Assembly: GCA_020832105.1 (NCBI GenBank)
Contig: JAFIFH010000008.1
Coordinates: 1 to 64,000, forward strand
From: Idiomarina sp.
GTDB lineage: Bacteria > Pseudomonadota > Gammaproteobacteria > Enterobacterales > Alteromonadaceae
Direction of reading: 5' to 3'
DNA: 64,000 bases
The translations under genes and the position numbers were made by a program. Shown here piece after piece: positions 30,265 through 38,806 of the stretch (the first letter of the stretch is position 1; each line of letters starts with the position of its first letter). The notes under the pieces were generated by a model that saw nothing but the letters and a program-made list of their open reading frames with translations, had not been told where the DNA came from and did no database searches.

Positions 30265-30750
30265 TTAATGATGATGATCATGTCCGTCACCGGTGACTTC
30301 TGGCAATGACTCGACACCTATGCCGTGGCCATATACCAGTTGCGACCCCTTACTCGCGGTAACAACCACTAGTACCAGTGCGAGGACAAAGAGTGCACCC
30401 GTTGCACGCTGTAGGGACACCTTGCGTCGGTAGGCAGAGGAAAAGAACAAACCTGCCCCGAGCACAAAAACACAAGCAAGCGCTATTCCCCAGTATTTGT
30501 GGTTTGTCATCACCACATGGGACGGGCCATCATGAGCCACCGTATAATAGGCGATTAACCCACTAACAATGGTGGCGATAACCGCCAGCGCACCTACCCC
30601 GACTAACCAGGGCATTCCCTGGACCAGCCCCACTTGCCTGCGTGCTGAAGCACTGAACCATAGCGCCAGTTGCAACACCCCGACCAGGACGATCAAAGTG
30701 ACAGCGAATTTAACGTATATTGGGTGGCTATTTGGGATTATTTCAAACAT
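30265..30750 (-). CDS. Four-helix membrane protein, DUF2231-like
   Basis: A 161-residue inner-membrane protein with four hydrophobic helices. It begins MFEIIPNSHPIYVKFAVTL, similar to the HPxxVHF opening of DUF2231 proteins. Histidines occur in helix-loop positions (TVAHDGPSHVV, TNHKYWG) and the C-terminus ends GDGHDHHH, a possible metal-binding tail. The ATG follows AGAAGGA at 8 bp. It is 75 bp upstream of the adaptor and on the same strand, and a Cys-rich exported protein is encoded just upstream of it, so a metal- or redox-related role is possible but unproven. Confidence 0.6.
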   Translation of the reverse strand: MFEIIPNSHPIYVKFAVTLIVLVGVLQLALWFSASARRQVGLVQGMPWLVGVGALAVIATIVSGLIAYYTVAHDGPSHVVMTNHKYWGIALACVFVLGAGLFFSSAYRRKVSLQRATGALFVLALVLVVVTASKGSQLVYGHGIGVESLPEVTGDGHDHHH

Positions 30751-30902
30751 TGTAATGTCCTTCTAATGCGTTCTCACGGTATTGTCGTTCTACCGTTTGG
30801 CTTTCGCTACTGCACCTGCGTTATAGCGATACAATAGTGAGTAATCAGCTCAATCAAACCATTTGCTGATCCACAGTTTGAGCTGAATTTATTTAAGACG
30901 TG

Positions 30903-31292
30903 CTAGAAGTCAGGGATATCAGGTGGGGGTGTCGGGGTGGGGCCAATATGGTCATACCTGCTCGCCATGAATGCCACCAGCTCAGCCGTGGCAATCATTG
31001 GCACCATTAATGTATTCAATGCAGGAATTGAGCAACCATGACTGTGTGCGATGCAATGACCACAACCCGGTGGGCATTGCTGGTCACAACAGCTTGCTGC
31101 ACAGGCATTCGCTGGCTCACAACAATCATGCGAATCATCAGCAAATAGAGCCTGCTGTACCAACGCCTCGTCCGCCTCTGTCATGAGCTCTAGCTGGGAA
31201 AACTCAGCCTGATCTTCACACGCATGTGCCCCGCCTGAAAACGGCAGTAACAAAACAGCAAGCATCAAGTGGCAAATCAGGTAACGACGCAT
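30903..31292 (-). CDS. Exported cysteine-rich small protein
   Basis: A 129-residue protein with a signal peptide (about 1-24, cleaved after GGAHA). The middle, about residues 55-90, has CC, CAASCC, CPPGCGHC and a histidine-containing HSHGC segment, ten cysteines in some 35 residues. A hydrophobic stretch follows (about 92-112) and the tail is proline-rich (PTPTPPPDIPDF). The pattern suggests metal binding in the periplasm or at the membrane, reminiscent of small proteins linked to copper or heavy-metal efflux, but I do not recognise the family. It lies 152 bp upstream of the DUF2231-like gene on the same strand. Confidence 0.55.
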   Translation of the reverse strand: MRRYLICHLMLAVLLLPFSGGAHACEDQAEFSQLELMTEADEALVQQALFADDSHDCCEPANACAASCCDQQCPPGCGHCIAHSHGCSIPALNTLMVPMIATAELVAFMASRYDHIGPTPTPPPDIPDF

Positions 31293-31473
31293 CGTCTACT
31301 CGGCATGGTTCGGATTCGACCATTCTACACCTATTCACGTTTAACGATCTAGACATCTGTGTAAAGCAAGGACAACATGACAAAGCACATTTTCTTACAT
31401 TTTGCCCGACCCATTTTTTAACCAAGTCAGATACAATGCGTCCGCACATTATGATAAAAAACAGGGAATACTT

Positions 31474-34011
31474 ATGCGAAACACCCGGCTAACCGCCCGT
31501 AAATCAACCCTCGCCAGCCTGATTGCGATGAGCTTGATGCTCTCTCCAGCATGGGCTGAAGAAGAAGAGGCAGCAGAAGAAGCAGAGAAAGGTTATGCAG
31601 ACCTGGTTGCGGAACTTAGCGCACAGGAAGGTATGTTTAACTTTTATCGTAACGACGAGACCGGCGAAACCATGCTCTCGTTACGCGAAGACCAGCTGAA
31701 TACCCCTTTTATTTACCACGCCCAAACCATCGATGGCGTCGTTGAAGCAGGTCACTTTCGTGGGAACTTCCGCCAGACTCGCCTAATCGAATTTCGTCGC
31801 CAGTTTAATCGTATCGAAGTGGTAAGCTGGAACCCGCGCTTTACCTTTGACGAAAACAACCCACTGAGCCGTGCTGCAGAAGCAAACCGCAGTGAAGCGG
31901 TTTTAGCGGTGCTTGACGTTGAAGCCGATGACGACGGCCGCGTGCTGTTAAAGGCCGATCCGCTATTTAAAAGCCAGGCACTGCACAGAGTCGCACCATG
32001 GGCGAACCCTAACCAGTCAGGTCCGCGTTTCTCACTGGGTCAACTAAGTTCGGACCGGTCACGTATTGCTCGTGAGCGCGTTTATGACAACAACGTTGAT
32101 GTGGTTGTAGATTACGTGTTCCAGAACGAGGAGCCTGTGGTATTCGGCTCGTCAGCTATTGCTGACCCACGTTCTATTACTATTAGCCTGCAGCATTCAT
32201 TTATTGATATGCCAGATAACGACTATCAACCTCGCCGGGACGACGCTCGTGTCGGTTATTTCACCCAGGAATTTGATGAAATGACCAACCCTGAATGGGC
32301 GCCTTGGGGTGACGTGATTAACCGTTGGAATCTGGTTAAACAGAACCCGGATGCGGCAGTGTCAGATCCAGTTGAGCCGATTACCTGGTGGATTGAAAAC
32401 ACCACCCCACATGAATGGCGTGACGCGATTCGTCAAGGTGTTGAAGACTGGAATATTGCCTTTGAAGCTGCTGGATTCAGCAATGCGATGGTGGTTAAGG
32501 TTCAGCCTGACGACGCTGACTGGGACGCCGGTGATGTGAACTACAACGTTCTGCGCTGGACCTCATCGCCGCGCCCTCCGTTTGGTGGGTATGGCCCGTC
32601 ACTGGCGAACCCTCTGACTGGTGAACTGATTAGCTCAAACATTATGCTTGAGTATGTGTTCATGTCGAATCGCTGGACCTTAGGCGAGCTTTTCTCGCAA
32701 GGTGCGGAAGCCTCTGAATTCCATAACTTTGACGATGCAACGATGCATTGTAGCCTCGGTCATGAACTGCAGATGGGTCATATGTTTGCCCGTTTAGGTT
32801 CTGACGGCCGCATGTACGATGATTTTGCTGACGACCCTATCCTCACTCAGGGCCTGCGCCACTTAATCATGCATGAAGTCGGTCATACCCTTGGTTTGAA
32901 CCACAATATGAAATCTCATGGTTTGTGGGACAACGAAGAGGTTCACAACGCTGAATTGACTCAGGGTGTGATTGCCGGCTCGGTGATGGATTACAACCCA
33001 GTGAACCTTGCCCCAGTAGGCAAGACTCAGGGTGACTACTACAGCTATAAGCCAGGCCCTTACGATCTATGGGCGATTGAATATGGCTATTCTACCGCGG
33101 TGGATGATGCCGACGCTGAACAAGCACGTTTAGAAGCCATTTTGAGCCGTTCTCACGAGCATGCGCTGGCGTTTGGTAATGATGCCGATGACATGCGTGC
33201 GCCAGGTCGTCATATTGACCCGCGCATCATGACCGGTGCTATGAGTTCAAACCCGGTTGCTTACGCAAAAGACCGTTGGGAATTAGTCAATCACGAGCTG
33301 GGTAACCTGCTCGAGAATGCACGTGCAGACGGTGAGTCGCATCAGCGCGTCTTAACCAGTGCGCGTATGCTGTTTGGTCAGTATGCAGGTCAGGCCAACG
33401 TTGTCAGCCGCTACATTGGTGGTGTCTACGTTGAACGTGCGTTTGTCGGTCAACATGACGATGTGCGCCCTTACACGCCAGTGCCACGCGAGAAACAGCG
33501 CGAAGCGATGCGTGCGTTAACTGACTATGTGTTTGCAGCAGACACCCTGGAAAGCATGCAGCCAGTGCTTGCCTATATGCAGCAGCAACGCCGTGGCTTT
33601 AGTCACTATGGTAACAATGAAGATCCGAAGCCTCATGCGATGATCCTGAACATGCAGCGCAGTGTGTTTGCACACATCCTGCACGAAAACGTATTACAGC
33701 GTTTGTCAGACAGCGCTATGTATGGCAACGAGTATCGTCTAACCGACATGTTCAATGACCTGACCGGCGGTATTTTCAATGGTGGCAACTTAACTACCGT
33801 GAGCCAGAACGTACAGGTTGAATACGTCAATCGCTTAATCGGTATTGCTGGTTTGGACACTGCCTCTAGCTATGACAACCTGAGTCAGGCTGCGGCAGTA
33901 GGTCAACTGCGCAAAATCCGTGATATGAGTGCGCCACGTCGTTCTAGCGATGAAGTGCAAAACCATTACGGTTACCTTCACTTGCTGATCGACCGCGCTT
34001 TTGAAGCTTAA
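31474..34011 (+). CDS. Secreted zinc-dependent metalloprotease (DUF5117/DUF4953 type)
   Basis: An 845-residue exported protein. The ATG at 31474, 7 bp after CAGGGA, gives a signal peptide ending in PAWA, followed by an acidic stretch (EEEEAAEEAEK). Residues 467-477 read HEVGHTLGLNH, a full metzincin-type zinc site HExxHxxGxxH, with a downstream VMDYNPVN that fits the Met-turn. The N-terminal half has the DUF5117 layout (LVAELSAQEGMF...). These periplasmic or outer-surface proteases are common in Idiomarina and relatives and probably help use proteins as carbon source. It stands alone and ends at a bidirectional terminator shared with the TonB receptor gene. Confidence 0.92.
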   Translation: MRNTRLTARKSTLASLIAMSLMLSPAWAEEEEAAEEAEKGYADLVAELSAQEGMFNFYRNDETGETMLSLREDQLNTPFIYHAQTIDGVVEAGHFRGNFRQTRLIEFRRQFNRIEVVSWNPRFTFDENNPLSRAAEANRSEAVLAVLDVEADDDGRVLLKADPLFKSQALHRVAPWANPNQSGPRFSLGQLSSDRSRIARERVYDNNVDVVVDYVFQNEEPVVFGSSAIADPRSITISLQHSFIDMPDNDYQPRRDDARVGYFTQEFDEMTNPEWAPWGDVINRWNLVKQNPDAAVSDPVEPITWWIENTTPHEWRDAIRQGVEDWNIAFEAAGFSNAMVVKVQPDDADWDAGDVNYNVLRWTSSPRPPFGGYGPSLANPLTGELISSNIMLEYVFMSNRWTLGELFSQGAEASEFHNFDDATMHCSLGHELQMGHMFARLGSDGRMYDDFADDPILTQGLRHLIMHEVGHTLGLNHNMKSHGLWDNEEVHNAELTQGVIAGSVMDYNPVNLAPVGKTQGDYYSYKPGPYDLWAIEYGYSTAVDDADAEQARLEAILSRSHEHALAFGNDADDMRAPGRHIDPRIMTGAMSSNPVAYAKDRWELVNHELGNLLENARADGESHQRVLTSARMLFGQYAGQANVVSRYIGGVYVERAFVGQHDDVRPYTPVPREKQREAMRALTDYVFAADTLESMQPVLAYMQQQRRGFSHYGNNEDPKPHAMILNMQRSVFAHILHENVLQRLSDSAMYGNEYRLTDMFNDLTGGIFNGGNLTTVSQNVQVEYVNRLIGIAGLDTASSYDNLSQAAAVGQLRKIRDMSAPRRSSDEVQNHYGYLHLLIDRAFEA

Positions 34012-34046
34012 TATCGGTGACTCACCAACACCTTCGTGTGTTCATT

Positions 34047-34081
34047 AAAAAAGGTCTGCCAGTTTGGCAGACCTTTTTTTT
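34047..34081. terminator. Bidirectional intrinsic terminator
   Basis: An 11-bp perfect stem (34051-34061 with 34065-34075) with 3-nt loop, flanked by an A run on the left and an eight-T run on the right. It sits between the converging metalloprotease and TonB-receptor genes and can serve both. Confidence 0.92.
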
Positions 34082-34094
34082 ATTCGCTTCATTG

Positions 34095-36971
34095 TTAGAA
34101 ACTTAGTGTCACCCGGGCAAACAAATAGCGGCCCAGAGGGTCATGGAACCCCGGTAGAATATTACCTCCACGCGAGTTAATTCCAGCCATCACTGTCGGC
34201 GTTCTGTCCAGGATATTATTTACCCCCGCCTGTAAAGACACTGATGGTAACACCTGAATAGTGCCATTCAGGTCAAAGTAGCTCATTGACCCAAGCCCGC
34301 TGCCGATCACCTGATCAGTTTCGCCGTCGTAGTCAACACCTCCCACATAGCGCCAGCGTAGGCCAAGGTTCCAGTTGGTTGGCGAGTGATAGCTCGCATT
34401 TAATGTATGTCGCCAGTTTGGTTGTGGAAAGCACGTCGAACTGATGATGCCCGAACAGTCATAAGATGCGTCCTCCACACCAGGTAACGTTGTAGTTTCT
34501 TTTTTCAGGTTGTAGGTACCGTTTAGTGAAGTGCGCAGGCGCCCCTCCCAAAGGTCGATACTATGGTTGGCTGAAAAGTCGATACCACGGAAATGTTGCT
34601 CAGCCAGGTTTTCTGAAGTACCTACCACCAACGCATCATTACCCCGCCACAGATCGCCCGCCGGACCTCGCACGATGCGATCGCAAAACAATGGATCGCC
34701 GGTTTGCGCACACTGGTCAATAGTGAGCTCTGGCGAAATGCTACCAATACTTTGCTCCAGCCTGATATCCCACAAGTCGACAGTGAAATTGAAGGCGTCA
34801 AAAGGGTTTGCGACCAGGCCTATGGTATAGGTGTCTGCGATTTCAGGTTGCAGGTCTGGGTTACCACCAAACATACCATTATATTGATTTGCCGGGCTGG
34901 TGGTCGCCTGACCATACTGTTCTTCGCTCAGCCCAGTGCGCAAACATTGCTCCACGGTAAACTGAGGATCAGAACCCGCACAGTTGTCATTGCCTACCCA
35001 TAGCCCCATACTTTGTGAGGCAAACAGCTCCTCGACGTTCGGCGCACGAACCGCGCGATTGTAGCTACCCCGGACCATATAATCCCGGTTCACACTCCAG
35101 TCCAGCCCTACTTTATAGGTAGACTCGCCACCGGTGGTGTTGTAATCGGAATAGCGGTAGCCGAGGTCAAAGACCAGACTCTCAACGCCTGTAAGGTCTT
35201 CCACCACAGGCACACTCAGTTCAGAGAATACCTCTCGCACATTGTAGCCGCCTTGCAGGCTATTGATGGGTCCACCCATACTGGTGAACAATGACTGCTG
35301 ATAAACCTCATCTGCCACCGATTCAAAATCTAATTCTCGATTCTCAAAGCCAAAAACCGCTGAAATATTATAGTACGAGCTGGGCAAGCTGAAGCCTGTC
35401 TCACCAGACACATAGCCATTAATAACCCGCTGTGTGGTACGCCCGGTGAGCGTAGCAACACCACCCAATGCATCAGCCGCTTCACTGGTTACACCATCAT
35501 AGGTAAACACCCTATATGGCACGCAATCTTCTTCACAGGCTTCGGCACCAACGGCACCAAGTACCTGAGCCAAATAGGGAATATAGAAATCGTTAGTGGC
35601 TGTTCGAGTTGACGAGGTAGAACCATACTGAAAGGACACGTCATATTCCCAACGGTCATTCATATCGCCGGCAACCCCAGTCACAACTCGAAAGGAGTTA
35701 TGCTCCAAAGCAATTTGCCGGGGCCCGCCTTCGACGTTGCGCTTACCAATTTCAGCGTAAATGACTTCTTCGCCCGGAAACGCCTCAGCGAATTGACTTC
35801 GTTGTGCGTCGGTGAACTGATCGCTGTTTACATCAAAGGCAAACCCATCAAAGAAAATACCGGATTCAGCACGCTGCCCTGTGGTTCGGTCAGCCATATA
35901 GCTGGTTTCCGCATAAGGCCTGAAGTGACGGTTGACCTCGTAATCAAAGAATGAGCCAAATGTGTAGCGCTCATTAGGGCGCATAAAATGGTTGCGAGGC
36001 GCATAGTTATAAAGGGTCGTCGCATCTTCAGCGAACAGATTATCTGGTGTCAGTCCCCAGTATACCTCGCGGTCATAATCAGGTGCACCAGCGCCGTCCA
36101 GTGGCATAAAGTAAAAGTTTGGGAAGTCCGAGGTTGCTGACCCCCCGCACGCGGTACCTGAATTGTTCAACGTACAGGATGAATAGTCACGCTGGTCCTG
36201 GGTCACTTCTTCGTTTTTACGCCATGTCGCATACACAGAGGCACTACCTCGACCGCCGTCAAATGTGCCTCCGCCGACAAAGTCGACAGTAAAGGTTTCA
36301 CCATCAATGCCACTACCTGTCGGGTACTCAATACCCTGGCGATCCTGGAATTCGCGCATTTGAGAATGGCCATTGCTATGCTGATAACCGGATGCACCAA
36401 AGGATACTTCAACACCTTCGAAGTCATTGCGCATCACAAAATTCACCACACCGGCAACTGCATCCGCACCGTACACACTTGAACCACCACCACTCATCAC
36501 TTCAACCCGCTCAATCAGCGCGACCGGAATTTGATTGACGTCAGGCGCCTGGGACTGGGCACCGCCGGGCTGAAGCCTGCGACCGTTGACCAGCACCAAA
36601 GTACGATTCGGACCCAAGCCGCGCAAGTCAAGATTCGCCACCCCAGTGGCATTGGCGACGAATGCGTTCTCACCAGCCATTTCCAGTTGCGGCAATGTCG
36701 CGAGGATGTCCTCTACACGAGTATATCCGGTGGCCTGTATCTCTTCGGCGCCTAACATGGTCACCGGGCTTGCAGTTTCCATATCAGTGCGCCGAATTCT
36801 TGAACCAGTGACCTGGATCCGCTCTACGTTAGCGTCTACAGCCTGCCCATCGGTTTCCTCCTGACTTTGCTGCGCAAAAGCAGGGGCCGCTAACGAGGCG
36901 GTACTTGCCATTAACGCAAAAGTCACGCAACCATGGAGCTTTGTTTTCCGAAAGTGTATAGATTTCAACAT
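34095..36971 (-). CDS. TonB-dependent outer-membrane receptor
   Basis: A 958-residue TonB-dependent receptor. The ATG at 36971 follows AGGG and gives a signal peptide ending in APAFA. The plug domain has IQVTGSRIRRTDMETASPV, then DLRGLGPNRTLVLVNGRR and SVYGADAVAGVVNFV; the beta-barrel ends with the C-terminal signature RYLFARVTLSF. The LVLVNGRR and IPVALIERVEV blocks are of the type often seen in receptors for larger organic nutrients rather than siderophores, so peptide or glycan uptake is possible. The substrate is not determinable. The upstream region carries repeated ACGTTWACGTT elements. Confidence 0.92.
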   Translation of the reverse strand: MLKSIHFRKTKLHGCVTFALMASTASLAAPAFAQQSQEETDGQAVDANVERIQVTGSRIRRTDMETASPVTMLGAEEIQATGYTRVEDILATLPQLEMAGENAFVANATGVANLDLRGLGPNRTLVLVNGRRLQPGGAQSQAPDVNQIPVALIERVEVMSGGGSSVYGADAVAGVVNFVMRNDFEGVEVSFGASGYQHSNGHSQMREFQDRQGIEYPTGSGIDGETFTVDFVGGGTFDGGRGSASVYATWRKNEEVTQDQRDYSSCTLNNSGTACGGSATSDFPNFYFMPLDGAGAPDYDREVYWGLTPDNLFAEDATTLYNYAPRNHFMRPNERYTFGSFFDYEVNRHFRPYAETSYMADRTTGQRAESGIFFDGFAFDVNSDQFTDAQRSQFAEAFPGEEVIYAEIGKRNVEGGPRQIALEHNSFRVVTGVAGDMNDRWEYDVSFQYGSTSSTRTATNDFYIPYLAQVLGAVGAEACEEDCVPYRVFTYDGVTSEAADALGGVATLTGRTTQRVINGYVSGETGFSLPSSYYNISAVFGFENRELDFESVADEVYQQSLFTSMGGPINSLQGGYNVREVFSELSVPVVEDLTGVESLVFDLGYRYSDYNTTGGESTYKVGLDWSVNRDYMVRGSYNRAVRAPNVEELFASQSMGLWVGNDNCAGSDPQFTVEQCLRTGLSEEQYGQATTSPANQYNGMFGGNPDLQPEIADTYTIGLVANPFDAFNFTVDLWDIRLEQSIGSISPELTIDQCAQTGDPLFCDRIVRGPAGDLWRGNDALVVGTSENLAEQHFRGIDFSANHSIDLWEGRLRTSLNGTYNLKKETTTLPGVEDASYDCSGIISSTCFPQPNWRHTLNASYHSPTNWNLGLRWRYVGGVDYDGETDQVIGSGLGSMSYFDLNGTIQVLPSVSLQAGVNNILDRTPTVMAGINSRGGNILPGFHDPLGRYLFARVTLSF

Positions 36972-37165
36972 ATGCCCTGTCCTCTCGCCCATAAAAAATG
37001 AATTTTTATTTATTTAAATGAATTAAATTTCATTTTTTTAACTATTCATTAACACCGTATATCACTAACAAAAATGAAACAACCCAAGAGTCTCTCAAAT
37101 ATTCGTAAGAATAAGTGTCATTTATTGTCAATATATCAATAGTTTGAACGGCCAGATTTCAGGTT

Positions 37166-37182
37166 ACGTGAACGTTAACGTT
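37166..37182. promoter_or_regulatory. Palindromic candidate operator AACGTTAACGTT
   Basis: The 12-bp AACGTTAACGTT at 37171-37182 is a perfect palindrome, and three ACGT cores (37166, 37172, 37178) occur at 6-bp spacing. It lies about 195 bp upstream of the TonB-receptor start. Possible repressor site; the binding protein is unknown. Confidence 0.4.
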
Positions 37183-37286
37183 ATCTCACACTCACCTGGT
37201 CATAGGTAGAAATGATTAATCAGTAAATAGAAATGAATACTTATGCGTTAAGGGGCGAACAGTGTATCGGCGAAGCCTGATACATT

Positions 37287-37297
37287 ACGTTTACGTT
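37287..37297. promoter_or_regulatory. Second copy of the ACGTTWACGTT element
   Basis: ACGTTTACGTT here matches ACGTTAACGTT at 37172-37182 in ten of eleven bases, with start-to-start distance 115 bp, close to eleven helical turns. Such spacing would suit a looping repressor. Confidence 0.35.
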
Positions 37298-37403
37298 AAG
37301 GTCCTTGAACGCCCGAAAGGGTAAACATCAAAGCAATCTGATGAGATGACGGGGATAAAAAGTTCTAAAAAATAGAAGTATCATGTTGAAGCTTTTTCTT
37401 AGC

Positions 37404-38699
37404 CTAGCTGAACGCCAACCAAATACTCCGCCCTCCCAGCACCAGTGCCACTAAAAACACCAAACCGCCGAGTATATTTTGTCGACGTGAATTGGCAAAG
37501 CGACCAAGCCCAGGGTGGTTAACGGCTAATAGCAAAAAGCCGGTGATGAAAGGCAGTAAGATACCGTTGGCGACCTGTGCAAACACAATTAAGGTGACCG
37601 GTTGAATGCCCAGTGACGAGATGATCATGCCAATCACAATAATCGTCAGCCAGGTGAGTCGAAACGGCCAGCCGCGCATATCAGTGGACCAGCCCAGCAC
37701 GCCAGTTAACGCATAGGCCGACGCTAAAGGGGCGGTGATTGCCGACGATACGCCAGCAGCCAGTAGTCCCCCGGCCATGAGATAAGTCGCACTGGTACCA
37801 AACACCGGTTGTAATGAACGCGCCAGGTCTGCTGCCCCGGTAATAGTGCCAGGTTGATTGAAAAACGCCGCCGCCGCGGTGGAAAGTATCGCCAGAGTGA
37901 CCAGCCCGCCCAATGGAATGGAGGTTCGTATATCTGCACGGGCCTCGCTTAAAGACCGTGTTGTTTGTTGATCCTGTTGCGCCATGCTGAGTTGACTCTG
38001 ATTCCCCTCTAACGTCGAATATGCAGGCCAGCGCCTGGCGGCACTGGCAGCGTGTAAGAACAACGCATAAGGCACCACGGTAGTACCGATCAAAGCCATA
38101 GTGGTCAGTCCTCCACCATCGGGTATCCGCGGGACGAATAAGCCCCGTAGAATTGCCAACATATCAGGCCGGCTCAGCGCAAAGGTTGTTAGAAACGCCA
38201 AAGACATCAGCACCACCAGGCCAATCAGAATCTTCTCAATTCGCTGGTAATAGCCGCCCCACAATACGACAATGGCAATGCCGCCAATGATAAATGACCA
38301 GGGGTTTATGCCCAAGGTCTGGCGGCTGAACTCAACCCAGCGAGCATCCGCCCATAGGCCATCGGCCCCCATCCCCGCTCCCGTCAGGTTACCGCCCTGA
38401 AAGGCACTGTTGCCCACCACCACAGCAGCCACCACCAGCATGATAAACCCGACCTTAAGGAGAGGCTGAGACACCACCTGCCGTAAGCTTTCGCCGAGGC
38501 CTGCGCCAGTAACAACGCCAACCCGAGCGGCCATTTCCTGCAGAATCGTGGTCGCGATAATGGCAAAGAGCAATGCCCACAACAGACCATAGCCAAATTG
38601 AGCGCCGGCCATGGATGCGGTGACCACCGTACCTGGGCCAATAAAGGCAGCTGCCACCAGGGTCGCCGGGCCAAATCGAAAGAGTGGTTTGTGCTGCAT
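37404..38699 (-). CDS. NRAMP-fold transporter with non-canonical metal site
   Basis: A 431-residue inner-membrane protein of the NRAMP (MntH-related) superfamily with about eleven helices. Helix 1 reads AAAFIGPGTVVTASMAGAQFGYG; canonical NRAMP metal transporters have DPGN where this has GPGT (21-24). Helix 6 reads GTTVVPYALFLHAA, with VPY (209-211) where MPH is usual. So the Asp, Asn and Met that hold Mn or Fe are all absent. It may carry another ion or solute. The family is clear from overall pattern; the substrate is not. It stands alone, with a terminator for the upstream M13 gene just before it. Confidence 0.82.
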   Translation of the reverse strand: MQHKPLFRFGPATLVAAAFIGPGTVVTASMAGAQFGYGLLWALLFAIIATTILQEMAARVGVVTGAGLGESLRQVVSQPLLKVGFIMLVVAAVVVGNSAFQGGNLTGAGMGADGLWADARWVEFSRQTLGINPWSFIIGGIAIVVLWGGYYQRIEKILIGLVVLMSLAFLTTFALSRPDMLAILRGLFVPRIPDGGGLTTMALIGTTVVPYALFLHAASAARRWPAYSTLEGNQSQLSMAQQDQQTTRSLSEARADIRTSIPLGGLVTLAILSTAAAAFFNQPGTITGAADLARSLQPVFGTSATYLMAGGLLAAGVSSAITAPLASAYALTGVLGWSTDMRGWPFRLTWLTIIVIGMIISSLGIQPVTLIVFAQVANGILLPFITGFLLLAVNHPGLGRFANSRRQNILGGLVFLVALVLGGRSIWLAFS

Positions 38700-38734
38700 A
38701 ATGGTCGATGCCTTTTATTATTGTTCTCTGAGAT

Positions 38735-38761
38735 CAAAAAAGGGACACAATGTGTCCCTTT
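38735..38761 (-). terminator. Intrinsic terminator of the M13 peptidase gene
   Basis: Arms 38741-38749 and 38751-38759 are perfectly complementary; the few central bases form the loop. The minus strand continues with a T run after the stem. Located 46 bp after the M13 stop. Confidence 0.8.
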
Positions 38762-38806
38762 TTACACCAGGTGTGTGGCGCTTACCACTCCCTGTTTAAG
38801 ATATCC

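Larger units (their letters stand above)
36972..37403. other. 432-bp region upstream of the TonB-receptor gene
   Basis: AT-rich next to the TonB gene, no credible open reading frame, no clear terminator after the NRAMP-like gene that ends at 37404. It contains two copies of ACGTTWACGTT, described separately, so it is probably a regulatory region for the TonB receptor. Confidence 0.5.

Noticed and set aside
30251-30274. Histidine-rich tail of the DUF2231-like protein as a separate riboregulatory or repeat element
   Set aside because: ATGATGATG-type repeats on the plus strand are simply the antisense of the HDHHH codons.
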